A DNA stretch of 64,000 nucleotides, from contig NZ_RAZG01000009.1 in assembly GCF_003612565.1 (NCBI RefSeq), forward strand, positions 1 through 64,000, read 5' to 3'. The notes beneath the pieces are model-generated. The model ran no database searches. It was not told the DNA's origin and was given only the letters and a program-made list of their open reading frames with translations. This DNA is from Roseburia sp. 1XD42-69 (GTDB lineage: Bacteria > Bacillota > Clostridia > Lachnospirales > Lachnospiraceae). Shown here piece after piece: positions 26,044-35,677 of the stretch (position 1 is its first letter; each line of letters starts with the position of its first letter). The translations under genes and the position numbers were made by a program.

Positions 26044-27132
26044 ATGGAACATTGCAATCCTATTACGAAAGGGGCAGCAGCAGACCACAGATTTATAACC
26101 ATCGGTGAGATTATGCTGCGCCTCACGCCGCCAAGTTATGAGAAAATCAGAATGGCATCCACCTTTGAGGCAAGTTATGGGGGAAGCGAGGCCAATATAG
26201 CCCTGGCTCTTGCCAATCTGGGGGTGGACAGCACATTTTTCAGCGTGGTGCCCAATAACAGCCTGGGAAAAAGTGCGGTGCGCATGTTAAGAAGCAATGA
26301 CGTGCATTGCACCCCTATGATTTTAAGTACCAGGGAGGAGACGCCAACCCACCGTCTTGGGAGTTACTACTTGGAAACAGGATACGGAATACGGCCCAGC
26401 AAAGTGATTTATGACAGAAAGAACAGCGCATTTGCAGAGTATGATTACAGCAATGTGGATTTGAATCAGCTCCTGGAGGGATTCACCTGGCTGCATTTAA
26501 GCGGAATTACCCCGGCACTGTCCAAAAACTGCAGGAAGCTTACGATGGATTGTTTAAAGACGGCGAAGGAAAAGGGGATTACCGTGAGCTTTGACGGTAA
26601 TTTTAGAAGTCTGTTGTGGAGCTGGGAGGAGGCCAGGGATTTCTGTACGGAATGTCTTCCCTATGTGGACGTGCTTTTAGGCATTGAGCCTTACCATATC
26701 TGGAGGGATGAAAATAATCACGGCATGGGGGATGTAAAGGATCATATTCCTCTGCAGCCAAGCTATGAGCAGCAGGATGAGGTGTTTCAGGAATTTGTGA
26801 GCCGATACCCAAATCTCAAATGTATTGCCCGCCATGTGCGCTATGCCCACAGCGGCAGCGAAAACAGTCTGAAAGCTTACCTCTGGTATGAAAACCATAC
26901 CTTTGAGAGCAAACTTTTTACCTTTAATATTTTAGACAGGGTAGGAGGCGGGGACGCCTTTGCCAGCGGGCTAATCTATGCTATGATGCACGGCTATAAA
27001 CCAATGGATATGGTTAATTTTGCAGTTGCCAGCAGCGCTATTAAGCACACGATCCGGGGGGATGCAAATATAACAGATGATGTGGGCAGCATCCGAAACC
27101 TTATGAATATGAATTACGATATCAAACGTTAG
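26044..27132 (+). CDS. kdgK: 2-keto-3-deoxygluconate kinase (PfkB family)
   Basis: 362 residues from ATG 26044, with GAGGGAGGAATTTT upstream. PfkB motifs are clear: GEIMLRLTPP at the start, YGGSEANIALALANLG near 45, and the C-terminal signature DRVGGGDAFASGLIYAMM with the catalytic Asp. SFDGNFRSLLWSWEEARDFC is typical of KdgK. It phosphorylates 2-keto-3-deoxygluconate to KDPG, the step after KduD (62560) in unsaturated uronate breakdown. It stands alone, 35 kb from kduI-kduD. Confidence 0.8.
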   Translation: MEHCNPITKGAAADHRFITIGEIMLRLTPPSYEKIRMASTFEASYGGSEANIALALANLGVDSTFFSVVPNNSLGKSAVRMLRSNDVHCTPMILSTREETPTHRLGSYYLETGYGIRPSKVIYDRKNSAFAEYDYSNVDLNQLLEGFTWLHLSGITPALSKNCRKLTMDCLKTAKEKGITVSFDGNFRSLLWSWEEARDFCTECLPYVDVLLGIEPYHIWRDENNHGMGDVKDHIPLQPSYEQQDEVFQEFVSRYPNLKCIARHVRYAHSGSENSLKAYLWYENHTFESKLFTFNILDRVGGGDAFASGLIYAMMHGYKPMDMVNFAVASSAIKHTIRGDANITDDVGSIRNLMNMNYDIKR

Positions 27133-27197
27133 TACAACGAATACTAAATTTCTTAATAGATGATATTCCTTTCGGCAGCGTGTCATTTGTGGGTAAA

Positions 27198-27241
27198 TAC
27201 AGTCAGATTCTGAAAAATTCAGAGCCTGGCTGTTTTTTTAT
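27198..27241 (+). terminator. Terminator after kdgK
   Basis: CAGTCAGATTCTGAA pairs, with mismatches, with TTCAGAGCCTGGCTG and is followed by seven T. The 115 bp up to the next gene should hold its promoter. Confidence 0.7.
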
Positions 27242-27376
27242 ACAAAAAATTATGTGAATATGCTATAAAAACACTTAAAGTTGATAAAACAACAAAATAG
27301 TACACTAATAGTTGACAAAAAGGAGAATATTTTTATAATGTACAGAGATTGAATAATGAAGATGGAGGAGATATGC

Positions 27377-28369
27377 GTGAAAAAAATCTCTGTTATTATG
27401 CCGGCCTATAACGTGCAGCCTTATATCGGCAGGTGTTTAAAGTCATTGGAAGCCCAGTGCTTTAAAGATTTTGAGGTTATTGTAGTCAACGATGGGAGTA
27501 CGGATGGAACGGAAGAAATTATTTTGAATTATATGTCGGATTCCAGTCTTGATATAAAATACATATATCAGAAAAATGCAGGGCAGGGGTATGCAAGGAA
27601 TGAGGCTATGGCTATGGCCCAGGGAGAGTATATAGCGTTTATCGACAGTGACGACTATGTGGATTCGGATTATTTACAGGAACTTTTGTTGTGCGCCGAA
27701 AGAAATGCTTCAGACATGGTATCCTGCGGATACCGCTTAATAGATGAAGCCGGACGGGTTTTAAGCGAATGTGACGTTTCTCCTTTTGCCCGGGAGAGCG
27801 GTTACGGCAGGCCGGGGATATTTGTAGTTTGGGGCAGGCTGTTCCGCCGGAGTTTTTTAACAGAAAACCAGATTATTTTCGCAGAAGGAAAAATTTATGA
27901 GGACGTGCCTTTTGTCATCTATGCAAAATTTAAGGCCAATCAGGTGAGAAGCATTTCCTATATTGGATATAATTACTGCAGGCAAAAGAACAGCACTATG
28001 GCAAAAAGCAGGGTAGAAAGCAGCAGATTTCCCATGAAAGAATTTGACAGCGCATTAAGCCGTCTTTTGGAGGAAGAAATAAAAAATGTCCGGGAATTAG
28101 AGTTTGATGTGTTAAGTTTTTTCGCAGGGTTTCTGTTCTTATACTGTGGGAAAGCCAAGAAGAAAGAAGTATATTATTTGTGTGAATTTGCACTGAGGGA
28201 ACTGAAACACTATTTTCCGAAATATTATAAAAACCCCTATGTGGGAATTTTTAAATCGAAGGAGCTTCCTTTTATCAACAGGCTTTGTATTAAAATTTTT
28301 GTGGTGACAAGCAGGCTGCCATTCTTTCAAAGTCTCGTGTATCTTGTCACCAGGGTGACACAGGGATAG
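27377..28369 (+). CDS. Family 2 glycosyltransferase
   Basis: 330 residues from GTG 27377, supported by GATGGAGGAG about 9 nt upstream (in-frame ATG 27356 lacks a site). The GT-A fold is shown by ISVIMPAYNVQPYIGRCLKS, VVNDGSTDGTEE and the nucleotide/metal motif FIDSDDYVD. The C-terminal region is more variable and hydrophobic near the end. It would add sugars to a cell-wall or surface glycan. The neighbouring 508-residue membrane protein may act in the same process. Confidence 0.88.
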   Translation: MKKISVIMPAYNVQPYIGRCLKSLEAQCFKDFEVIVVNDGSTDGTEEIILNYMSDSSLDIKYIYQKNAGQGYARNEAMAMAQGEYIAFIDSDDYVDSDYLQELLLCAERNASDMVSCGYRLIDEAGRVLSECDVSPFARESGYGRPGIFVVWGRLFRRSFLTENQIIFAEGKIYEDVPFVIYAKFKANQVRSISYIGYNYCRQKNSTMAKSRVESSRFPMKEFDSALSRLLEEEIKNVRELEFDVLSFFAGFLFLYCGKAKKKEVYYLCEFALRELKHYFPKYYKNPYVGIFKSKELPFINRLCIKIFVVTSRLPFFQSLVYLVTRVTQG

Positions 28370-28374
28370 ACTCT

Positions 28375-28686
28375 TTACCCGTTATCGTTAGTGAAAGGAT
28401 GGGAGCGGTGTTTCATGGCCTGTACCAGTTGGTAGAGGGCTTCTTTTTCCTCGAAACTCAAACCGGAAAGGTCCAATTCTGTTTTCTTTTCTACACCCAG
28501 CAGATAATCTGTGGTTACGTGAAAAATATTTGAAAGGCCAATCAGTACGTCATAGGAAGGGAGACGTGCTCCTGTTTCATAAGCACTGATTACCGATTTT
28601 GTAATATTTAACCGGCTTGCCAGGTCTTTCTGGGTAAGGGAATTTGAAATTCTAAGTGTTTTTAATCTGTTTCCAAAGTCAACCAT
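28375..28686 (-). CDS. XRE family HTH regulator
   Basis: 103 residues behind GGAGGTTACTT. The HTH is FGNRLKTLRISNSLTQKDLA through LNITKSVISAYETG, followed by PSYDVLIGLSNIFHVTTDYL and LGVEK, the standard XRE layout. A short C-terminal helix ends in HPFTNDNG. It lies divergently from the membrane protein at 28778 and may regulate it. Confidence 0.88.
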   Translation of the reverse strand: MVDFGNRLKTLRISNSLTQKDLASRLNITKSVISAYETGARLPSYDVLIGLSNIFHVTTDYLLGVEKKTELDLSGLSFEEKEALYQLVQAMKHRSHPFTNDNG

Positions 28687-28777
28687 AAGTAACCTCCTCT
28701 TTTCAATCTTACTATAATAGAATAAGACATTAGGTGGAAAAAGAACGCTTTTAGTGGATTAAAATGAGGGAATAGGT

Positions 28778-30304
28778 ATGGTAAATATGAAAAGAATTTT
28801 TAAATGTACAGGGAAAATCGTGGTTGGACTATTCGGATGCATCACTGCAATGCAGTTTCTCTTTTCTGTTTTTGAGACAAGTAAGATAAGCATATCGGAA
28901 GTCGTCAGTTATCACAGGGATTTTCCTGTAATACACTTGCTGTTTCTGGCAGGCATCTGCGCTGCTTTTACATTTTGCAGTGCAGGTGGTTTTAAAATGC
29001 GAAAGGGGACATTGTATGGAATTTTTCTGGCCTTTATGCTGTTATGGGTATGGATGACACGTCTTTACCCAAAGGCGGACCAGTTTATTATTATGGACAG
29101 GTGCAAAAATATTGCCGGGAAGAATTATCAGGATTTTCTGCCGGGAGGATATCTTTATAATCAGCCCCACCAGATTTTTCTGGCATATTTTAGCACCTTG
29201 TTATATTCAATTTTTGGAGAAAAATACGTCTTTGTTTTCCAGGGGCTGAATTGCCTGGCGGTTTTGGGTATTTATGAGGTGCTTTCAAAATTTTACAGGC
29301 GTCTGAGTGCCAAATGTTCCGGGAATCTGTTTTTGGTACTGTCTTTTCTGTTTTTCCCTCTGCTTTTTTATGTTACCTTTGTCTACGGCACATTAATTGG
29401 GCTGTTTTTTGCGCTGGGGGCGGTGGAAAATTGCATCACTTATTTGGAAAAGGGAAATGTGCGGCATATTTTATCTGCTGTGTCATTGATTTTGCTGGCC
29501 CGCCTGTTTAAAACAAATTACCTGATTTTTTTTCTGGGAATAGTTTTTGTTTTACTCTATGATTTTGTACTTTGTGGGAAAAAGGCCCATATTGCATTTG
29601 TCTGTGGGCTGTTATGTTCTATGGTTTTGTGTAATTATTCCATTACAGTCTTTACGGAAAAATTGACAGGCATTCATTCAAAAGGAGGGATGCCGGGGGA
29701 GTTATTTGTGATGATGGGGCTTTCAGAAGGGGAAAGCGGGCCGGGGTGGTGGAACGGTTTCCATGAACTTGTTTTTATGAATATGGATTTTGACGTGCAG
29801 GAATCGAAAAAGGCAGCCGGAAAGATTATCCGGGAACAGTTGGAGAAGATTCGGAAAAATCCCTTCTATGGAGCAGAATTTTTTCTGAAAAAAACTTTAT
29901 CCCAGTGGAGCGAACCAACCTATGAAAGTCTTTGGATACAGCAGCAGCGGGAGTCCGCAGGAAAGATGGCCTGGGTTTCGGACAGGCTGGTAAAAGGGGG
30001 AGGACGTTTATCCCAAATCTATATTTTATACTGTGATTTGTTTCAGAGCTTTTTGTATTTTGGTATACTTTTATATGTAATATTCTGTCATAAAAAAATT
30101 TCCTCCGGCGAACTTTTTCTTCCTGTAATATTTATAGGAGGTTTCCTTTTCCAATTTTTTTGGGAGGCAAAAGGACAATATACCCTGCCCTACTGCGTGG
30201 CGCTGCTGCCTTATGGTGTGTGCGGTTATGAAAAATTAGCGGCAAAATTGCAGGAAGTTCTTGAAAGATGGAAGGGGGAAAGCTATAATAAAACATTAGA
30301 GTGA
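28778..30304 (+). CDS. Polytopic membrane protein, GT-C-like
   Basis: 508 residues with about 11 hydrophobic helices. The segment YPKADQFIIMDRCKNI followed by GGYLYNQPHQIFLAYFSTLL resembles the first external loop of GT-C glycosyltransferases (an acidic residue followed by an aromatic/Pro/His stretch). The C-terminal part has EAKGQYTLPYCVALLPYGVC. No signal peptide apart from helix 1. It probably transfers a sugar from a lipid carrier outside the membrane; this is inferred from fold similarity only. Confidence 0.6.
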   Translation: MVNMKRIFKCTGKIVVGLFGCITAMQFLFSVFETSKISISEVVSYHRDFPVIHLLFLAGICAAFTFCSAGGFKMRKGTLYGIFLAFMLLWVWMTRLYPKADQFIIMDRCKNIAGKNYQDFLPGGYLYNQPHQIFLAYFSTLLYSIFGEKYVFVFQGLNCLAVLGIYEVLSKFYRRLSAKCSGNLFLVLSFLFFPLLFYVTFVYGTLIGLFFALGAVENCITYLEKGNVRHILSAVSLILLARLFKTNYLIFFLGIVFVLLYDFVLCGKKAHIAFVCGLLCSMVLCNYSITVFTEKLTGIHSKGGMPGELFVMMGLSEGESGPGWWNGFHELVFMNMDFDVQESKKAAGKIIREQLEKIRKNPFYGAEFFLKKTLSQWSEPTYESLWIQQQRESAGKMAWVSDRLVKGGGRLSQIYILYCDLFQSFLYFGILLYVIFCHKKISSGELFLPVIFIGGFLFQFFWEAKGQYTLPYCVALLPYGVCGYEKLAAKLQEVLERWKGESYNKTLE

Positions 30305-30316
30305 AGGAGGGGGACA

Positions 30317-31084
30317 ATGACAGAAGAGCAGAGGATGCGGTATGCCAGACATATCGCATTAAAAGAGGTGGGAGAGGAAGGTCAGGAAAAACTTCTCAGG
30401 GGCAAAGTTCTGCTTATCGGGGCCGGAGGGCTGGGAAGTTCCGCAGCGCTGTATCTTTCCGCAGCAGGGGTGGGAACCATTGGAATTGCAGATGGGGACA
30501 CTGTGGATATTTCCAATCTCCAGAGACAGATTATCCACGGTACAGGTGATATTGGCAGGGAAAAAACGGAGTCGGCAAAAGAAAAAATCCATGCCATTAA
30601 CCCGGAGGTAACTGTCAGGACATATTCTATGCCTGTCACAGAGGAAAATATATGTGAGCTTATTCTTGCATATGACTTTGTCATAGATGCCACAGACAAC
30701 TTCCCTTCTAAATTTTTGATTAATGATGCCTGTGTTTTAGGGGAAAAGCCATTTTCCCATGGAGGAATTTTAGGGTTCGGGGGACAGACCATGACCTATG
30801 TGCCGGGGAAGGGCCCCTGTTACCGCTGCATTTTTAAAAACCCGCCTCCAAAAGAGTCTGTTGTAACCTGCAAAGAGGTTGGAATTATTGGGGCAATGTG
30901 CGGAGTCATAGGAAGTCTGCAGGCTATGGAGGCTATAAAATATTTTACGGGGGCCGGAGAATTGCTCACCGGGAAACTGTTAAGCTTTAACGCCTTAAAG
31001 ATGGAGTTTCATACAGCAAAATTTCCCAAAAGGGACGATTCCTGCCCGGTTTGCGGAAAAAATCCAGCAGGACAAAAAGTATGA
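30317..31084 (+). CDS. ThiF/MoeB-type adenylyltransferase
   Basis: 255 residues behind GAAGGAGGGGGAC. The nucleotide loop is LLIGAGGLGSSAALYL, followed by DISNLQRQIIHGTGDIGREK with the conserved Arg, and IDATDNFPSKFLINDAC. Zinc-binding pairs are CYRC and CPVC. The active-site Cys is probably in SVVTCKEVG. It adenylates the C-terminal Gly-Gly of a small sulfur-carrier protein (ThiS/MoaD type). Its stop overlaps the start of a JAMM protease by 4 bp. No carrier-protein gene is visible nearby. Confidence 0.88.
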   Translation: MTEEQRMRYARHIALKEVGEEGQEKLLRGKVLLIGAGGLGSSAALYLSAAGVGTIGIADGDTVDISNLQRQIIHGTGDIGREKTESAKEKIHAINPEVTVRTYSMPVTEENICELILAYDFVIDATDNFPSKFLINDACVLGEKPFSHGGILGFGGQTMTYVPGKGPCYRCIFKNPPPKESVVTCKEVGIIGAMCGVIGSLQAMEAIKYFTGAGELLTGKLLSFNALKMEFHTAKFPKRDDSCPVCGKNPAGQKV

Positions 31085-31497
31085 TCTATATAAGGTATAA
31101 GGAATACTGTGCTATTTTGGATTACTGTAAGTCTCAGCTTCCTATAGAAGCATGCGGACTTTTAGGGGGGAAAAAAGAAGAGGGGAACTGCTATGTAGAA
31201 AAAGTTTATTTTCTATCAAACGTTGAAAAGAGCCGGAACCACTTTTCTATGATTCCCAGGGAACAATTTCAAGCGGCAAAGGATATGCGAAGGGATGGGC
31301 ATGAGCTTTTGGGAAATTTCCATTCCCATCCCTGTGGGAAACCATGGCCATCCCGGGAAGACAAGCGCCTGGCATGTGATACCAATCTGATTTATTTCAT
31401 CATTTCCCTTATGGAAAGAGAGAACCCCCAGTTAAAAGCATATACCTATGATCAGAAAAAAAATGCAATCTGTGAGGAGTTTAAGGTTATTAAATAA
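31081..31497 (+). CDS. JAMM/MPN+ metallopeptidase (Mec-like)
   Basis: 138 residues from ATG 31081, overlapping the ThiF-type gene as ATGA. The JAMM motif is complete: Glu in LPIEACGLLGG, then FHSHPCGKPWPSREDKRLA with HxHP and S-x-x-D zinc ligands. Family members (for example mycobacterial Mec) cleave amino acids such as cysteine from a sulfur-carrier protein after transfer. The coupling to ThiF suggests a two-enzyme cycle that activates and then releases a carrier protein. Confidence 0.85.
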   Translation: MIYIRYKEYCAILDYCKSQLPIEACGLLGGKKEEGNCYVEKVYFLSNVEKSRNHFSMIPREQFQAAKDMRRDGHELLGNFHSHPCGKPWPSREDKRLACDTNLIYFIISLMERENPQLKAYTYDQKKNAICEEFKVIK

Positions 31498-31530
31498 GGA
31501 GCGCATCAAAGGGGATGCACTCCTTTTCTT
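31497..31530. terminator. Bidirectional terminator between JAMM and chemoreceptor genes
   Basis: GGAG(C)GCATC pairs with GATGC(A)CTCC around a short loop, with A and T runs on either side. It serves both convergent genes. Confidence 0.65.
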
Positions 31531-31544
31531 TTGGAATAGGAATG

Positions 31545-33338
31545 TTATACCTGAAATTTGTTTACATTTTCTATGAGGATGCTGACCTGGCTGTCCAGCT
31601 CGTTTACAATGTTGCTGGAATTTTCCACAATCTTAGACAATTCCATGGCCATGGCGGAGGATTCTTCTGCAACTGCCGCATTGTCCTGGGCAAGGCCGTT
31701 TAAGAAGGATAAAGCGTCTGTTACGTTTGCCCTCTGGTTTTCTATCGAATGGGTCATAGTATCCACAGATTCCACGGAATTGACACAGTTATTTAAGCGC
31801 GCATACAAATTTTCAAAGGACTGTTTCGTATTGGTCAATGTGGTGTCCTGCTCTTCCACAGAATTATTGATTTCCTTCATAATGTTCACAGATTTCTTTG
31901 AATTTTCAATCAGGTCGTTTACCACATTGCGGATTTCATTTACGGCGTTGGAGGACTGGCTTGCAAGGCTTGAGATTTCATCAGCCACAACGGCAAAGCC
32001 CCTGCCGGATTCCCCTGCCCGGGCAGCCTCGATGCTGGCATTTAATGCCAAAAGGTTTGTCTGGCTGGAAATCTCGTCAATGAGATGGGCGGCATTGCTG
32101 ATAGATTCCACAGAGTGCTGGGTATTGGTTGTCTGCTCAGCCATAACAGCGATATTATTTCTTGTGTGGTTATTCACATCAATAAGGTTTGCCAGGGTAT
32201 GCATGGATTCTTCGCTGATTTCTTTCATCTCAGTGGAATCCTCATTTAAATTCCGGATTTCTGAGCCTGTCTGTTCGATATTGTTCCCCATGGTGTTCAC
32301 GTCCGTTGTGGCATTGTCCGTGGATGCTGCCTGCTGGGTGATGTTGTCTGCAATGGACCCCACTGCTTCTGTCACCTGGGTGATGGAACTTCTCATGTTT
32401 ATAAAGGCATCGGCAAAGTCATTCATTACCCGGTTAATATTCTGGGAAACTTCATTGATGCGGTGTATCAGGCTCCGCATATTTTTCCTTGCTATTTTAA
32501 GAGCATCGGCAGCCTGGCCAATTTCACTTCTGGAACTGATATTGACTTCGGTAGTGAAATCTCCCCGGGATAATGCGGTGGCAAATTCCTGCATCTTTTT
32601 TATTGGGATGATAATCAATTTGCTGATAATGTATGCGGCAGCCAGAGAGATGATCATGGCGCCGGCAAAGACAAGGAGCAGCTTTACCAGAGTAGAGTTG
32701 TAACTATTGTTTAAGGTTTCTTCCATACTGTCTTTGGCTATGCTGATGTCATCGATGTAGTTTCCTGTAGATACGATCCAGCCCCAAGGTTCAAAAATTT
32801 GGGAGTAGGAAATTTTCGGTGCCACTGTCACGCCGTCTGATTTGGTAAAAGAAAACTGGTTAAATCCACCTTTCTCAGGGGTTTGGCAAGTTTTTACAAT
32901 CTCCTGGATAATCATAATTCCGTCAGGGTCCTTAAGTTCAAAGCGGCAGCTTCCCTCCTGGTCAACTAAAATAGGATGCATCACAAGTATGTAGTCTAAA
33001 TCATCAATCCAAAAGTAACCGCTGGCATCGTCTCGATAGCGCATAATGCGGATGGTTTCTTTTGCGTCTTCTTTTGCCTGTTCCTCTGTTTTCTCACCGG
33101 ATTGCGCTTTTGCATACTCGCTTTCCAGGACGGACATGGTGCTTTGTATCTGTGATTTGATTTCTGTTTTGTAGCCGTCATCCATGGCGGTTTGATATGT
33201 GTCGTATGCCCTGTGGGACAGGCTGGACAGAGAGAAGATACTGCTTCCCCCAATGGTGACACCTGTGACTACAGCCACGCCGAAACATAATTGCATGATA
33301 ATCGTTCTAAGACTTTTTTTTCTGGCTTCTCGTTTCAT
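31545..33338 (-). CDS. Methyl-accepting chemotaxis protein
   Basis: 597 residues. An N-terminal helix (about 13-35) is followed by an extracellular Cache-type sensor ([33 protein letters not shown]). A second helix lies at about 215-240, then HAMP ([20 protein letters not shown]), and a long MCP signalling domain with the hairpin tip [20 protein letters not shown]. The sensor resembles domains that bind small organic acids. It reports ligand level to CheA in a motile bacterium; no che genes are in the window. Confidence 0.93.
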   Translation of the reverse strand: MKREARKKSLRTIIMQLCFGVAVVTGVTIGGSSIFSLSSLSHRAYDTYQTAMDDGYKTEIKSQIQSTMSVLESEYAKAQSGEKTEEQAKEDAKETIRIMRYRDDASGYFWIDDLDYILVMHPILVDQEGSCRFELKDPDGIMIIQEIVKTCQTPEKGGFNQFSFTKSDGVTVAPKISYSQIFEPWGWIVSTGNYIDDISIAKDSMEETLNNSYNSTLVKLLLVFAGAMIISLAAAYIISKLIIIPIKKMQEFATALSRGDFTTEVNISSRSEIGQAADALKIARKNMRSLIHRINEVSQNINRVMNDFADAFINMRSSITQVTEAVGSIADNITQQAASTDNATTDVNTMGNNIEQTGSEIRNLNEDSTEMKEISEESMHTLANLIDVNNHTRNNIAVMAEQTTNTQHSVESISNAAHLIDEISSQTNLLALNASIEAARAGESGRGFAVVADEISSLASQSSNAVNEIRNVVNDLIENSKKSVNIMKEINNSVEEQDTTLTNTKQSFENLYARLNNCVNSVESVDTMTHSIENQRANVTDALSFLNGLAQDNAAVAEESSAMAMELSKIVENSSNIVNELDSQVSILIENVNKFQV

Positions 33339-33451
33339 AGATCTTCTCCTTCGCTACAAAATGACCGTATACTTTATTATAGCATAAAAATACAAAAATG
33401 AAGAATTTTTTTGAAAAGTATCTGAGAAAGTGCATAATATAAAAGAAAAGG

Positions 33452-33480
33452 GTAACAGGAAAGCTTGGCTTATCTGTTAC
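33452..33480 (+). promoter_or_regulatory. Inverted repeat in the SOD leader
   Basis: GTAACAG (33452-33458) and CTGTTAC (33474-33480) are perfect 7-bp arms with a 15-bp spacer, ending 2 bp before the AAAGGTGG ribosome site. It may be an operator or a translation-modulating hairpin. Confidence 0.4.
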
Positions 33481-33495
33481 TAAAGGTGGTTAATT

Positions 33496-33984
33496 ATGAA
33501 TCAAATGCCAGAGAGAATGGCCTTCTACCGGATGCTGGAAAGAGATATGCCCCAGGCAGTGGCACAGATTAACGGCAGCAGCAGAGTCGCCCCCCTCCAG
33601 GGATTTGTGCGTTTTTTTGCAGTGCCCCAGGGCGGGGTGTTAATTGAGACTAACTTAAGCGGTCTGCCCCGGGGGGAGGGAGCCCCGGAAAACAGGTTTT
33701 ATGGATTTCACATTCATGAAAAGGGAGATTGTTCGGAAAACTTTACAAAAACCGGGGACCATTATAACCCGGAGGGGAGAGAACATCCCATGCATGCCGG
33801 GGATTTGATTCCCCTGATGTCAAAAGACGGCAATGCGTGGATGGTGTTTTACGATGGAAAATTAGAGATTTCCCAGATTGTGGGAAGGTCTGTGGTAGTG
33901 CACAGCATGCCGGATGATTTTACCAGCCAGCCTTCGGGAAATTCTGGGGATAAAATTGGCTGCGGCGTAATATTTGCCACTTAA
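33496..33984 (+). CDS. Cu/Zn superoxide dismutase family protein
   Basis: 162 residues. The metal motifs are GFHIHEKGDC, GDHYNPEGREHPMHAGDL and VVHSMPDDFTSQPSGNSGDK, giving the expected His and Asp ligands of SodC. The length equals the mature SodC domain, and there is no signal peptide or lipobox, unlike most bacterial SodC proteins, so it would be cytoplasmic unless exported another way. Its 3' end overlaps the convergent hydrolase gene by 4 bp. Confidence 0.82.
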   Translation: MNQMPERMAFYRMLERDMPQAVAQINGSSRVAPLQGFVRFFAVPQGGVLIETNLSGLPRGEGAPENRFYGFHIHEKGDCSENFTKTGDHYNPEGREHPMHAGDLIPLMSKDGNAWMVFYDGKLEISQIVGRSVVVHSMPDDFTSQPSGNSGDKIGCGVIFAT

Positions 33985-34946
33985 TCAGCCTTTTCGTTTA
34001 ACAGGGAAAGGACTTTCTCACAATATTCCCGGTTGTGGTCCAGCCACATGTCGGTATGTTTGCTGTCAGGGACAGTCCAAAGTTCCTTCCGGGCGCCCCC
34101 AAGGCTGTCATAGATATCCTTTCCCATAAAATAAGGGGTTACTTCATCGGCTTCACTGTTTATCACAAGGGTGGGGATGCGGATGTTTTCTGCGGCTTTC
34201 GTGCAGTCTGCATCCCCGTAGGAAAATCCAAGTTTTATGCGGTTTACCAGGTTTCCCCAAAACATGAGGTAGGACAGGGGAAGTCCTGTATCCATCTGGC
34301 GCATCTCCTCCTCAATCATCCATTCCATACTGCTCACGGGGCAGTCCAAAATAAGGAAGCTTAGGTTATCCTGGGTATTTTCACAGGCGGCTGCCTGCAC
34401 TGCCGTTGCCCCTCCGAAGGAGGTGCCCCAGATGCCAATGGTGTCTCCCAGGCCCTTTTCCCTGGCATAGGAAACACAGTCCATAAGGTCATATTTTTCC
34501 CAGTATCCAAAGGTAGTTTTTTGGGCCTTGTTCTCCCCGGAACTTCTCTGGTCGTAAGTAATTACGTTATAGCCGTTTTTCAGAAAAAATTCTGCCACGG
34601 GATAGTTTGTATATCTGTTTCCTCCAAGGCCGTGGACAAGAACCACTGTGTTTTTTGATGCTTCCGGGGAATAAATCAGATCCCCGGGGATGGTATGCCC
34701 TTCAAAAGAGGAGGGAATGGCAAGAGGTTTTATCTCGTATGTATTTTGGAAAGTTTCATAAGAAATGCCGTATTTTTCCCAAAAACTTTCTGAGACATCT
34801 TTGGTATCTTCATTTGTGACAAGTTGTGTGGATCCGTCTACCACTAAAGTTCCCATATAATAGGAGCCTCCCAAAAATAGAAACAGCAGAAGAATGACAG
34901 TGATGAACAAAATTTTTCTTAGGATTTTTTTCTTTTTCATATACAT
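33981..34946 (-). CDS. Membrane-anchored alpha/beta hydrolase
   Basis: 321 residues. An N-terminal hydrophobic helix (about 10-30) follows the basic start MYMKKKKILRK. The hydrolase fold shows VVLVHGLGGNRYTNYPVAEF and the nucleophile elbow IWGTSFGGATAV (Ser). The acid is probably in INSEADEVTPY and the His in VPDSKHTDMW. Substrate unknown; similar proteins are extracytoplasmic esterases or peptidases. Confidence 0.8.
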   Translation of the reverse strand: MYMKKKKILRKILFITVILLLFLFLGGSYYMGTLVVDGSTQLVTNEDTKDVSESFWEKYGISYETFQNTYEIKPLAIPSSFEGHTIPGDLIYSPEASKNTVVLVHGLGGNRYTNYPVAEFFLKNGYNVITYDQRSSGENKAQKTTFGYWEKYDLMDCVSYAREKGLGDTIGIWGTSFGGATAVQAAACENTQDNLSFLILDCPVSSMEWMIEEEMRQMDTGLPLSYLMFWGNLVNRIKLGFSYGDADCTKAAENIRIPTLVINSEADEVTPYFMGKDIYDSLGGARKELWTVPDSKHTDMWLDHNREYCEKVLSLLNEKAD

Positions 34947-34952
34947 TCCTTT

Positions 34953-35677
34953 CTAAGCCAGCATGATTTCTTTTAAAGACAGGCCTTTTATTTCCTTTGT
35001 GTAAAAATACATAATAGATTCATATAATACCACAAACAAGGCCAAAGTGACTGCCATTGCTTTTACGTCAAATCGGTAATCCGGTACATTGGCCACATCG
35101 GCAAACACCACAGTGACAGCAATGCGCAACAGCCCGTACTGGTAGCCGGTGCCAAGGGCGAAGTCCAGGTATGCAAAAGGGCGGTACCCCCCTAACATTA
35201 CATGGGAGCAGTCTTTTTCATCATAGCCGAAAATCTTCATCATGGCAATGGTTTTGCCGCCCGCAAAAGTTCCAGTGTGGGAAGTTTTAATTTCAGGTAA
35301 CTGTAAAAAACGGCCAGCAGGGCAAAAAAGCAGGCGGGAAGGATTACCAGGAGAAAAAGCAGGAGAGGGGAAAATCCAATATCTATATCAGGCAGCAGCC
35401 CCTTTTCATTTTGCATTTCGTAAAATTTAGGCATCAGAAGATATGCGCAGATAAATCCCAGGGCATCATAAAAAGATTGTAAGGGCTCCATTGCCATCTG
35501 GTCTTTGATTCCCGCTAAATCCAGATTGTAGTTTAAAAACAGGGTACATATGAACACGGCGCAGAAACTTACAATTATGATTCCAATCATTTTATAAATA
35601 TCTTTAAAACCAATCATCTTATCTTCCTTACCACTGGATTTCAAATGCGGATTTTTTCTATTCATTGCGGTATTCAT
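34953..35677 (-). pseudogene. Decayed FtsX-type ABC permease
   Basis: Two overlapping frames are pieces of one permease. The upstream piece (35240-35677) has the first membrane helix IIIVSFCAVFICTLFLNYN and then SFYDALGFICAYLLMPKF. After ELLRAAKPLP the frame shifts, and 34953-35243 continues IAMMKIFGYDEKDC to the last helices (MAVTLALFVVLYESIMYFY). Intact relatives run to 700 residues or more, so most of the protein including a large extracellular domain is deleted. The ATPase gene upstream is also broken. Confidence 0.75.

Noticed and set aside
31558-32703. 381-codon plus-strand frame
   Set aside because: It lies antisense to the chemoreceptor signalling domain, which has clear family motifs; long antisense frames are common there.
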